Shown here: one piece after another, positions 1 through 5,583 of the stretch
Layout: the number at the start of each line of letters is the position of its first letter
Numbering within the stretch: the stretch's first letter is position 1
Assembly (NCBI GenBank): GCA_005880755.1
Contig: VBGV01000111.1
Location: 1-7,575, forward strand
Reading direction: 5' to 3'
Source: Chloroflexota bacterium
GTDB lineage: Bacteria; Chloroflexota; Dormibacteria; Dormibacterales; Dormibacteraceae
DNA: 7,575 bases
The notes under the pieces: model-generated
The model's input: the letters and a program-made list of their open reading frames with translations, nothing else
What the model was told of the DNA's origin: nothing
The model's database searches: none
Position numbers and translations under genes: made by a program

Positions 1-1
1 C

Positions 2-46
2 GTCGGCATGAAGTACGCGTCCGAGCTCGATCGTCACTGGCGGTAG
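2..46 (+). CDS. 3' end of an unidentified plus-strand gene (partial)
   Basis: The first bases read in one frame as the C-terminal tail VGMKYASELDRHWR followed by TAG at 44-46. Every codon fits the GC-ending usage of the neighbouring genes (for example GTC, GGC, AAG, TAC, GAG, CTC). It stops 4 bp before the yraN stop on the opposite strand, so the two genes converge with almost no gap. The remainder lies outside the window. Fourteen residues are too few to assign a family, and a chance open frame cannot be excluded. Confidence 0.4.
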   Translation, partial: VGMKYASELDRHWR

Positions 47-50
47 CAAT

Positions 51-431
51 TCAGTCGAAGGGATCTTCGAGCAGCCTGGCGTCCAGGGCGCCATCCGTGG
101 TCACGGTGACACTCACGACCGCGTAACGAATCGGCCCGCGCCACTCCGCAAGGGCGCGGTATTCGGCCGCGGCGGCCATCAACGCTTTGCGCTTGCGCGA
201 ACCGACCGCCTCGAGCGGCGTGCCGAACGCGTCGCTGCTCCGAGTCTTCACCTCGACGACGACGAGATCCCGACCGCGCCTGCAGACCAGGTCCAGCTCT
301 CCTCGCCTGGCGAGAAAGCCCGCGCCGACGATCTGATAGCCGCGCGACCGCAAGAGGTCGGCCGCGGCCTTCTCGCCGGCTCGACCTAACTCTGCAGTCC
401 GGCCAGCTCGGAGACGCGAAACGGTGCCCAA
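51..431 (-). CDS. yraN: YraN/UPF0102 family endonuclease-like protein
   Basis: A 126-residue protein, about the usual family length. YraN proteins have the fold of restriction-endonuclease/Holliday-junction-resolvase-type nucleases, but their cellular role is not settled. The core is clear: an N-terminal helix (residues 14-31), then RRGELDLV (43-49) and VVVEVKTR (57-64). Acidic residues E45, D47 and E60 with K62 form the E-D-ExK nuclease-type site. FGTPLEAV (69-76) and the basic helix after it are also typical. The later strand usually reads RFDVV in this family but here reads RYAVV, so that Asp is lost. The start is TTG at 429-431, with a weak AGGA at 436-439. No other start lies before the conserved N-terminal helix, so the first 46 bp overlap the end of rnhB. 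It is the last visible gene of the minus-strand operon, and yraN beside rnhB is a widespread arrangement. Confidence 0.92.
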   Translation of the reverse strand: MGTVSRLRAGRTAELGRAGEKAAADLLRSRGYQIVGAGFLARRGELDLVCRRGRDLVVVEVKTRSSDAFGTPLEAVGSRKRKALMAAAAEYRALAEWRGPIRYAVVSVTVTTDGALDARLLEDPFD

Positions 432-1012
432 GACGTCCTGTGAATCGGGCTTGGGCCGAGTCGTCGGATCGCGGCGCGATGCGACGGAGTGGCGTATCCC
501 TTGTGTTCGGCGAATCCCCAGCCTGGGTAGAGGCGGTCGTACTCGATCATCGCGCGATCCCGCGCCACTTTGGCCACGATGCTCGCGGCCATGATCGAGG
601 CGCAGATCTTGTCCCCGTGGACCACGGCCATCTGCGGCAGCGGCGTGTCGGGCACGTCGAAGGCGTCGATGAGCAGGTATTCGGCTTTCACGCTCAGGCC
701 CGCGACCGCGCCGGCGCTGGCGAGGATGCGGGCCTTGTAAAGTCCGAGCCGGTCGACCTGGGTGTGGTCGACGGCACAGACCGCGACCGCGACGGCGCGT
801 CGCCGGATGATGGCATCGACCCGATCGCGCTCCTCGGCCGTCATCTGCTTGGAGTCGTTGAGGCCGGGGATGCGATCGCCAATGCGCAGTACCACCGCCC
901 CGCCGACGACCGGACCCGCGAGTGGACCCATGCCGACCTCGTCGACGCCGGCCACGACCTGGTAGCCCATGGCGAGGGCCCTACGCTCGAACTGCCAGAG
1001 CTTCGGACGCAT
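386..1012 (-). CDS. rnhB: Ribonuclease HII
   Basis: A 208-residue RNase HII, which cuts the RNA strand of RNA/DNA hybrids and incises at single ribonucleotides in DNA. The four metal-binding acidic residues are present: D24 and E25 (GVDEVGMGPLAGPV), D116 (LLIDAFD) and D134 (HGDK). The helix AASIVAKVARD (142-152) and HKGYAT (170-175, with the conserved Tyr173) also match the family. The usual GRG motif after the DE pair is GMG here, with Met28 replacing Arg. Length is normal. The ATG at 1010-1012 is the first start after an in-frame stop and has only a weak ribosome site. ATG at 968-970 (Met15) is a shorter alternative that keeps the whole catalytic domain. The gene lies 25 bp after the DUF4386 gene and overlaps yraN by 46 bp. 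Confidence 0.96.
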   Translation of the reverse strand: MRPKLWQFERRALAMGYQVVAGVDEVGMGPLAGPVVGGAVVLRIGDRIPGLNDSKQMTAEERDRVDAIIRRRAVAVAVCAVDHTQVDRLGLYKARILASAGAVAGLSVKAEYLLIDAFDVPDTPLPQMAVVHGDKICASIMAASIVAKVARDRAMIEYDRLYPGWGFAEHKGYATPSHRAAIRRLGPSPIHRTSWAPFRVSELAGLQS

Positions 1013-1037
1013 CGATTCGAGAGTACTGGCCGCGGGC

Positions 1038-1724
1038 TCAAGCCGCTAGATGCTTAACAGCCTCCGCGGCGGCAGCCTGCTCGTCCCAGCGCTGCACGTT
1101 CACGCCAACGAACAGCAGCCACAGGCAGAACGATCCTTCTCCGACCAGCGACGGCAGCTGGATATAAGGCACGAGATGGGCGGCGAACCCAGGTGAGATG
1201 AAGCTCGCGAAGCTGTAGGTGAGATAGCACAACGCCCCGATCGAGAGCAGCACACCGATGACTCGGGGAAGGAATGTCGACCGGAAAACCAGGTACCCGA
1301 TGGTGAGGCCATAGAGCCCGAAAAACACGGAGTTGATCGCATAGCTGGTGTCCTGTGTGGCGAATGACGTGTACGCCTGGGCCTGGAGCTGTGCGGACGT
1401 GAAGGCGCTCGAGTTCTGGCCGCCTTCCAAGAGCGCCAAGGGCGTGAACTGACCGGCCAGGTTGGCGCCCTCGACCGCGGTACCCACAAGCGTGAAGAAC
1501 ACAACCAGCAAAGCAAGCCGACGGTTCACCACCTTGAACAGCTCGTAGAAGATGACCGCCAGGGGCACATTGGTCGCGAGGATGACGACGTGGGCCACGA
1601 TGCCGAGCCGATAGAGCCCCTCGTTGGCCTGGATGTTGTGCGCGGTTGCTGACGCGTCGCCCGCGACGAAAATCGTGGCCGGTACGAATCCGATCGCGAA
1701 GAACCCGAGGACGATGTTGGCCAC
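1038..1724 (-). CDS. DUF4386 family multi-pass membrane protein
   Basis: A 228-residue hydrophobic protein that I recognise as DUF4386, a family of unknown function. The hallmark loop after the first membrane segment is VAGDASATAHNIQANEGLYRLGI (split across residues 20-42), where the family usually has PGDAxATAxNI...LfRlGI. About six membrane segments are visible, near residues 2-20, 40-62, 69-90, 127-148, 152-175 and 187-210, followed by a short charged, Ala-rich cytosolic-type tail. The start is GTG at 1722-1724, with GAGG at 1734-1737 nine bases upstream. An in-frame TGA at 1728-1730 rules out a longer form. The N-terminus therefore lacks roughly ten residues of the usual first segment, either by real shortening or by an upstream frameshift. 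A membrane protein of this type is unexpected inside a ribosome/SRP operon. No function can be assigned. Confidence 0.85.
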   Translation of the reverse strand: MANIVLGFFAIGFVPATIFVAGDASATAHNIQANEGLYRLGIVAHVVILATNVPLAVIFYELFKVVNRRLALLVVFFTLVGTAVEGANLAGQFTPLALLEGGQNSSAFTSAQLQAQAYTSFATQDTSYAINSVFFGLYGLTIGYLVFRSTFLPRVIGVLLSIGALCYLTYSFASFISPGFAAHLVPYIQLPSLVGEGSFCLWLLFVGVNVQRWDEQAAAAEAVKHLAA

Positions 1725-1774
1725 GCCTCATGACCTCGTAACTTCGCCGCACCGCCTGGCGGAAAGCGACCGGC

Positions 1775-1999
1775 CTACCAGATGCCCGGCTGGATCATTC
1801 CCTGCCAGTTGCAGTGACCGCAAATAACCTCAATGCCCTTCGTAACCCCCGCCATGTAGGGCGCGACCACGAGATTGGTCGAGCCGCAGCGCGGACACTT
1901 GCTGGGGCGCTCGAGAGCCTCTTCAGGTTCCTCGCCCGCGACCCCATGATGCCTGTGCTCCTCGCGCTCCTCGGCGCGCTTGCGTGCGTTCCGACCCAC
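1775..1999 (-). CDS. Small zinc-ribbon protein of unknown function
   Basis: A 74-residue protein in two parts. Residues 1-34 are highly charged (Arg/Glu/His-rich) and probably disordered or helical. Residues 35-63 form a zinc ribbon with CPRC (C35, C38) and CGHC (C60, C63), ending in NWQGMIQPGIW. The two CxxC pairs are spaced for one structural zinc ion. The start is GTG at 1997-1999, 14 bp after the rplS stop. There is no clear Shine-Dalgarno site, so coupling to rplS translation is likely. The next start would be ATG at codon 49, inside the zinc ribbon, which supports the GTG. I do not recognise a named family. Position suggests a nucleic-acid-binding or ribosome-associated role, but that is inference from neighbours. 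The codon pattern and four-Cys motif support a real gene. Confidence 0.8.
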   Translation of the reverse strand: MGRNARKRAEEREEHRHHGVAGEEPEEALERPSKCPRCGSTNLVVAPYMAGVTKGIEVICGHCNWQGMIQPGIW

Positions 2000-2013
2000 G
2001 CGAATATCTTGCG

Positions 2014-2448
2014 CTACGACTCTTCTGAGGCAACCACCTCTGCGGATTCGCCGGCTGCTTCTTCAGGCTCTTCGGCGGCAGGTTCGCCTTCAGCTTCGGC
2101 GACCTGTCGACGGCGCTCCCGGATGCGCGCCTCGCGGCCGACCTTGCCTCGCAGGTAGTAAAGCCGCCCTTGGCGGACGTCGCCGTGGCGGAGGACGTCG
2201 ATCTTGTCGATGCGCGGCGAGTGGATCATGAAGGTTCTCTCGACACCGACGCCATGCGTTACGCGCCGGACCGTGAAGTTCTGGCGCAGCCCGCCCCCCG
2301 TGACGCGGATCACGGTGCCCTCGAACATCTGGATGCGCTCCCGCGTGCCCTCGACGACCTTCGCGTGCACTCGCACGGTATCGCCCGCGCGCAGCGCGGG
2401 GACCTTCTTTTTCTGTTGCTCCTTTTCGAGCTGGTGGATCACATTCAT
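2014..2448 (-). CDS. rplS: 50S ribosomal protein bL19 with an acidic C-terminal tail
   Basis: bL19 sits at the interface of the 30S and 50S subunits. The core (residues 1-112) is standard: MNVIHQLEKEQ at the start, FRAGDTVRVH-like ALRAGDTVRVHAKVVEGTR, RIQMFEGTVIR, the HGVGVERTF segment and IHSPRIDKIDVLRHGDVRQGRLYYLRG, ending GKVGREARIRERR. About 31 further residues (114-144) are rich in Glu and Ala. Most bL19 proteins stop near 115-120 residues, so this tail is an extension. ATG at 2446-2448 is chosen because the family N-terminus begins exactly there. It overlaps the trmD stop as ATGA and is preceded by AAGGAG at 2460-2465. An upstream in-frame extension of the ORF lies within trmD and is not family-like. 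Confidence 0.97.
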   Translation of the reverse strand: MNVIHQLEKEQQKKKVPALRAGDTVRVHAKVVEGTRERIQMFEGTVIRVTGGGLRQNFTVRRVTHGVGVERTFMIHSPRIDKIDVLRHGDVRQGRLYYLRGKVGREARIRERRRQVAEAEGEPAAEEPEEAAGESAEVVASEES

Positions 2449-3116
2449 GTCTTCTTCAACTCCTTGGTGTGTGCGCGTCTCTGGGCTGCCTGTTGCCTGC
2501 GCCATTGCTTGATGCGAGCGTGGTCGCCGGACAGGAGCACGTCAGGGACTGTCATGCCTCGGTACTCGGCCGGGCGGGTGAACTGCGGCCAGCCGGTCAT
2601 CTCGTCGGCGAAGCTGTCCTGGGCCAGGGATCCTGGATCGCCCACCACTCCGGGGACGAGCCTGGCCGTGGCGTCGATGAGCACCATGGCGGGGATCTCA
2701 CCGCCGCTCAGGACGTAATCGCCGATCGAGATCTCGCGGGCGCCCAAAGCGCTGCGAACGCGGTCGTCCACGCCTTCGTAGCGTCCGCAAACGATGATGA
2801 GTCCAGGTTCCTGGGCCAGCTTCGCCGCGAGCTGCTGGTCGAGCCGCTCGCCCCAGGGTTCCATCAGGATGACCGGGCCCGGATTGGCGGCTCGAAGCGA
2901 TTCCACCGCTTCGATCACCGGTTCGGGCTTCATCACCATCCCCGGCCCGCCGCCGAACGGCATGTCGTCGACCTGCCGGTGGCGGTCATGCGTGTGTTCC
3001 CGAAGATCGTGCGCGTGAAGCTCGACCACTCCGCGCTCGATGGCGCGTCCGATCACGCCCTGCTGAAAAACAGGGCCGAACATCGCGGGAAAGATGGTGA
3101 CGACGTCGAATCTCAT
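2445..3116 (-). CDS. trmD: tRNA (guanine-N1-)-methyltransferase TrmD
   Basis: TrmD methylates N1 of G37 next to the anticodon, using S-adenosylmethionine, and prevents +1 frameshifting. The 223-residue product begins with MRFDVVTIFPAMF, the family N-terminus, so the ATG at 3114-3116 is preferred over upstream extension into rimM. Visible landmarks are DDMPFGGGPGMVM (51-62), GRYEGVDDR (111-119), IGDYVLSGGEIPAM (131-144), DSFAD (167-171, the region of the catalytic Asp) and PQFTRP (177-182). These make up the trefoil-knot SPOUT domain and the start of the tRNA-binding C-terminal domain. The usual LSPQG loop reads MEPWG (85-89). The protein ends about 20 residues early, with the normal RTxxRRPDLL stretch replaced by RRAHTKELKKT. 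It overlaps rimM and rplS by 4 bp each (both ATGA), which implies translational coupling. Confidence 0.97.
   Translation of the reverse strand: MRFDVVTIFPAMFGPVFQQGVIGRAIERGVVELHAHDLREHTHDRHRQVDDMPFGGGPGMVMKPEPVIEAVESLRAANPGPVILMEPWGERLDQQLAAKLAQEPGLIIVCGRYEGVDDRVRSALGAREISIGDYVLSGGEIPAMVLIDATARLVPGVVGDPGSLAQDSFADEMTGWPQFTRPAEYRGMTVPDVLLSGDHARIKQWRRQQAAQRRAHTKELKKT
2460..2465 (-). promoter_or_regulatory. Ribosome binding site for rplS
   Basis: AAGGAG on the minus strand, 11 bases before the rplS ATG, lies in the last codons of trmD. The spacing is a little long, and the ATGA overlap with trmD suggests that reinitiation also contributes. Confidence 0.6.
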
Positions 3117-3613
3117 GAATCTTTGGCGTCCTCGACCTTCACCAACCAATCCGCGACCACGACCCTGCCGCCGCCGAGGTCGACCTCGAGCACGGCGTCC
3201 TTCGTCGCCGGGATGAGGTGCTCGATGGCGCCCTCGCCGCAGACCCATACGTCATTGGCCGGCCGTTCGAGGACCTCGGCGATCGTTCCCAGGGGCCGCC
3301 CGGAGCGGGTCACCACGGCCAGGCCGACGACCTGCCGGTGGTAGAACCTGCCCTCCTCCAGCGCCCGCATCTGCTCGTCGGGCACCTCCAGGTAACGACC
3401 GCGAAACAGCTCCGCCATCGTTCGGTTGTCGATCCCGCGGAGCTTGACCACCAGCCCCGGCTGGCTTTCCCGGCTCCACTCCACGTGGTGCTGGGAGCCG
3501 TCGAGCAGCACCCTGGCTCCTGGGTCAAAACGGTCCCGGAAGTCTGTCAAGGGCGTGACCTTGACAGCTCCCTCCAATCCATACGCCCCCGTCACCTGCC
3601 CGACGCGAATCAC
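3113..3613 (-). CDS. rimM: Ribosome maturation factor RimM
   Basis: RimM binds ribosomal protein uS19 and assists assembly of the 30S head. The 166-residue protein has the two expected domains. The N-terminal RimM barrel spans about residues 1-85 (VGQVTGAYGLEGAVKVTPLTD, then LVVKLRGIDNRTMAELFRG). The PRC-barrel spans about 90-160 (FYHRQVVGLAV, RPLGTIAEVLE, HLIPATKDAVLEVDL, then RVVVADWL). FYHRQVVG corresponds to the family YYxxLIG motif. The start is GTG at 3611-3613, overlapping the khpA stop as GTGA. A GAGG at 3621-3624 lies seven bases upstream. The 3' end overlaps trmD by 4 bp. It lies downstream of rpsP, its usual operon partner. Length and domain order are normal. Confidence 0.96.
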   Translation of the reverse strand: MIRVGQVTGAYGLEGAVKVTPLTDFRDRFDPGARVLLDGSQHHVEWSRESQPGLVVKLRGIDNRTMAELFRGRYLEVPDEQMRALEEGRFYHRQVVGLAVVTRSGRPLGTIAEVLERPANDVWVCGEGAIEHLIPATKDAVLEVDLGGGRVVVADWLVKVEDAKDS

Positions 3614-4032
3614 GCGGGTACCTCACCGCCGTCGCGCCTGCCTCTAGGCGCGGAATGGGGCTGCGAAAGAGATGGATTGGCGAGGTCGACGAACACCCGC
3701 TTGCGGTCGCGCAGCGACGCGACCCTCACCAGGGTTCGGATCGCCTCGATGTTGCGTCCGGCCTTGCCGATGAACCGGCCGACGTCCTCGTCGGCCAGCT
3801 TGACCTTGATCGCGACGGTCCCACCGCCGCGCTCGAACGCCTCGACCAGGACTTCCTCCGGTTTCTCGGCCAGAGACTTGGCCACGTATTCGACCATCGC
3901 GCGGTAGTCGATGCCGGGTCCGCTAGGCGCCGGCCTGTCGCGCCGGAAACCGCCACCGCCGCGATTAAAACCGCCGCCGCTGCCGCGCCGAAAGTCACGC
4001 CGTGGGGGTCGACTTCTCTGCACGTCGCTCAA
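3610..4032 (-). CDS. khpA: KH-domain RNA-binding protein KhpA (YlqC-like) with an Arg/Gly-rich N-terminal tail
   Basis: KhpA is a small cytoplasmic KH-domain RNA-binding protein that pairs with KhpB in some Gram-positive bacteria. Residues 43-118 match it: YRAMVEYVAKSLAEKPEEV, then VAIKVKLADEDVGRFIGKAGRNI with the GxxG loop GKAG at 89-92, then RKRVFVDLAN. Standard KhpA is about 76 residues, whereas this one is 140. Residues 11-40 form an Arg/Gly/Phe-rich segment resembling an RGG box, and residues 119-140 form a Pro/Ser/Arg/Gly tail. The TTG start at 4030-4032 is well supported by GGGAGGG at 4038-4044, five bases upstream, so the tail is very likely translated. The first 38 bp overlap rpsP in another frame. 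Starting at codon 46 (ATG) would give the classical short form but lacks a comparable ribosome site. Confidence 0.93.
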   Translation of the reverse strand: MSDVQRSRPPRRDFRRGSGGGFNRGGGGFRRDRPAPSGPGIDYRAMVEYVAKSLAEKPEEVLVEAFERGGGTVAIKVKLADEDVGRFIGKAGRNIEAIRTLVRVASLRDRKRVFVDLANPSLSQPHSAPRGRRDGGEVPA

Positions 4033-4267
4033 GGATTCCCTCCCGCTTCAACAGGCTGCGCGCCGCCTCGCTTGGCTGTGCGCCCTGCTGCAGCCACTTC
4101 TTCACTTTGTCCACGTCGATCTTGACCTGGACCGGTTCCGTCATCGGGTCGTAGTACCCGAGGTGCTCGATAAAGCGGCCGTCGCGCGGCGAGCGCGCGT
4201 CCGCCACCACGAGGCGGTAGAAGGGGTGTTTCTTCGCCCCCATCCGCCTCAGCCTGATCTTTACCAA
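3995..4267 (-). CDS. rpsP: 30S ribosomal protein bS16
   Basis: bS16 is an early-binding small-subunit protein needed for 30S body assembly. The 90-residue protein is of normal length. It shows the signature VKIRLRRMGAKKHPFYRLVV (residues 2-21), then ADARSPRDGRFIEHLGYYDP and KIDVDKVKKWLQQGAQPSEAARSLLKREG. The start is TTG at 4265-4267, followed directly by GTA AAG ATC. It is fixed by the conserved N-terminus and by a near-perfect AAGGAGG six bases upstream (4274-4280). It overlaps the ffh stop by 7 bp and khpA by 38 bp. The last residues (RRAEKSTPTA) are a short variable tail whose DNA also encodes the khpA N-terminus. Confidence 0.98.
   Translation of the reverse strand: MVKIRLRRMGAKKHPFYRLVVADARSPRDGRFIEHLGYYDPMTEPVQVKIDVDKVKKWLQQGAQPSEAARSLLKREGILERRAEKSTPTA
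4038..4044 (-). promoter_or_regulatory. Ribosome binding site that fixes the khpA TTG start
   Basis: GGGAGGG on the minus strand, five bases before TTG at 4030-4032, sits inside the rpsP coding region. It supports translation of the Arg/Gly-rich N-terminal tail of KhpA rather than initiation at the internal ATG of the KH domain. Confidence 0.7.
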
Positions 4268-5583
4268 CCTGCGCCTCCTTGTCCATACATCCGGGGAAGT
4301 CCGCCGAGCTTGCCTTTGCGACCTGGGCTGAATTGCTTTGCCAGCTTCTGCATCGCCTCCCGTGCTTTGAGCAGCCGGTTGATATCGGCGGGCTGCACGC
4401 CACTGCCGCGGGCGATCCGGCGCTTGCGGGCGCCGTCGATGAGCTGCGGGTTGGCCCGCTCTTTCGGTGTCATCGAGAGGATGATCGCCTCCATTCGCTT
4501 CATCTCTTGCTCTGGATCCGCACCGGCCAGCTGACCTTTCAGGGCGCCGCCGCCCGGGACCATGTCGAGCATCCCTTCCAGAGAGCCCATCCCGCGCACC
4601 TGGCGGATCTGGGACAGGAAGTCGTCGAAGCTGAGCTGCCCCGCGCGCAGGTGTTTTTCGACCTCGGCCGCCTTCTCTTTGTCGACGGAGCGCTCGGCCC
4701 TCTCGATCAGCGTGAGCACATCGCCCATGCCGAGGATGCGCGACGCCATGCGCTCGGCGAGGAAGACTTCGAGGTCGTCCGGTTTCTCCCCGGTTCCCGC
4801 GAAGCGGATCTGCTGGCCGGTCGCCACTCGCAAGGAGAGCGCCGCCCCGCCCCGTGCGTCGCCGTCGACCTTGGTCAGGACCACGCCGTCGATCCCGACT
4901 CCCTTGCCGAACGCCTCGCCGACTTTCACGGCCTCCTGGCCAGTCATCGAATCGGCGACGAGCAGCGTCTCGGTGACGCGAACGCGGGCCTTGAGCTCCT
5001 TCAGCTCTTCCATGAGCTCAGCGTCGACGTGCAGGCGACCGGCGGTGTCGAGGATCACGACATCGCAGCTGAGCCGCGCGGCTTCCGCGATCGCCTCCTC
5101 CCCCGTCCCGAACGCGACGTTCTGCCGCTCCGCCAACGTCTTCAGCTGCTCGACCGCCGCAGGCCTGCGAAAGTCGAGCGCGACCACCAGCGGCCGGTGG
5201 CCTTCGCGTCGAGCGAGGAGCGCGAGCTTGACCGCCGTCGTCGTCTTGCCCGAGCCCTGCAGGCCGGCGAGCATCACCACCGTCGGCGGCTGGGATGCGT
5301 AGCGAAGGCCCTCCGAGTTTCCGCCCAGGAGCTCGACCAGCTCATCGTTCACCGCCTTGACCACGGTCTGCGGCGCTGTGAGCCCAGGCGAGATTTCCAC
5401 TCCGGCGAGCCGGGCACGCACCCGCTCCACGAACTCTTTGACGACCTTGAAGTTGACGTCCGCCTCCAGCAGAGCGAGGCGGACCTCGCGTAGGCCTGCG
5501 TCGACGTCTTCGGGGCGCAGCACGCCGCGACCGGTGATCTTCTTCAGGGCAGCCGCGAGCCGCTCGCCGAGTGTCTCGAACAA
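4261..5583 (-). CDS. ffh: Signal recognition particle GTPase Ffh (SRP54)
   Basis: Ffh binds signal sequences and 4.5S/SRP RNA and delivers ribosomes to FtsY at the membrane. The 440 residues contain an N domain (1-95, starting MFETLGERL), a G domain (about 100-295) and an M domain (about 300-440). GTPase motifs are GLQGSGKTT (107-115), DFRRPAAVEQL (137-147), DTAGR (179-183), TKVDGDARGG (237-246) and GTGEKPDD (263-270). The M domain carries the SRP-RNA helix-turn-helix RIARGSG...INRLLKAREAM (389-411) and ends in a short Gly-rich tail. The start is TTG at 5581-5583, exactly at the family N-terminus, with AAGGAG at 5592-5597. It abuts the ylxM stop with no gap. ftsY, often next to ylxM in Gram-positives, is not upstream here. 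Confidence 0.98.
   Translation of the reverse strand: MFETLGERLAAALKKITGRGVLRPEDVDAGLREVRLALLEADVNFKVVKEFVERVRARLAGVEISPGLTAPQTVVKAVNDELVELLGGNSEGLRYASQPPTVVMLAGLQGSGKTTTAVKLALLARREGHRPLVVALDFRRPAAVEQLKTLAERQNVAFGTGEEAIAEAARLSCDVVILDTAGRLHVDAELMEELKELKARVRVTETLLVADSMTGQEAVKVGEAFGKGVGIDGVVLTKVDGDARGGAALSLRVATGQQIRFAGTGEKPDDLEVFLAERMASRILGMGDVLTLIERAERSVDKEKAAEVEKHLRAGQLSFDDFLSQIRQVRGMGSLEGMLDMVPGGGALKGQLAGADPEQEMKRMEAIILSMTPKERANPQLIDGARKRRIARGSGVQPADINRLLKAREAMQKLAKQFSPGRKGKLGGLPRMYGQGGAGW
4274..4280 (-). promoter_or_regulatory. Strong ribosome binding site for rpsP
   Basis: AAGGAGG on the minus strand, six bases before the TTG start of rpsP, lies within the last codons of ffh. It is the best anti-16S match in the window and confirms the TTG start. 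Confidence 0.8.

Noticed and set aside
1..50. Start of a further minus-strand gene after yraN (ATG at 8-10)
   Set aside because: Too few codons remain to judge, and the plus-strand reading ending at 46 has better codon use.
440..1057. 205-residue plus-strand open frame opposite rnhB
   Set aside because: Shadow of rnhB; Asp/Arg/His-rich with no family signal.
1054..1752. 232-residue minus-strand frame overlapping the DUF4386 gene
   Set aside because: Arg/His/Pro-rich out-of-frame shadow; the 1038-1724 frame has the membrane segments and family motif.
1752..1762. Inverted repeat CCGCC-T-GGCGG as a terminator before the DUF4386 gene
   Set aside because: The stem is only 4-5 bp with a tiny loop and no T-run follows, so it cannot be called a terminator.
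2469..3344. 291-residue plus-strand open frame opposite trmD and rimM
   Set aside because: Antisense shadow of two confirmed genes, with low-complexity Arg/His composition.
4279..5493. 404-residue plus-strand open frame opposite ffh
   Set aside because: It mirrors ffh codons in a GC-rich gene, is His/Leu/Arg-heavy with no recognisable domain, and ffh is certain.
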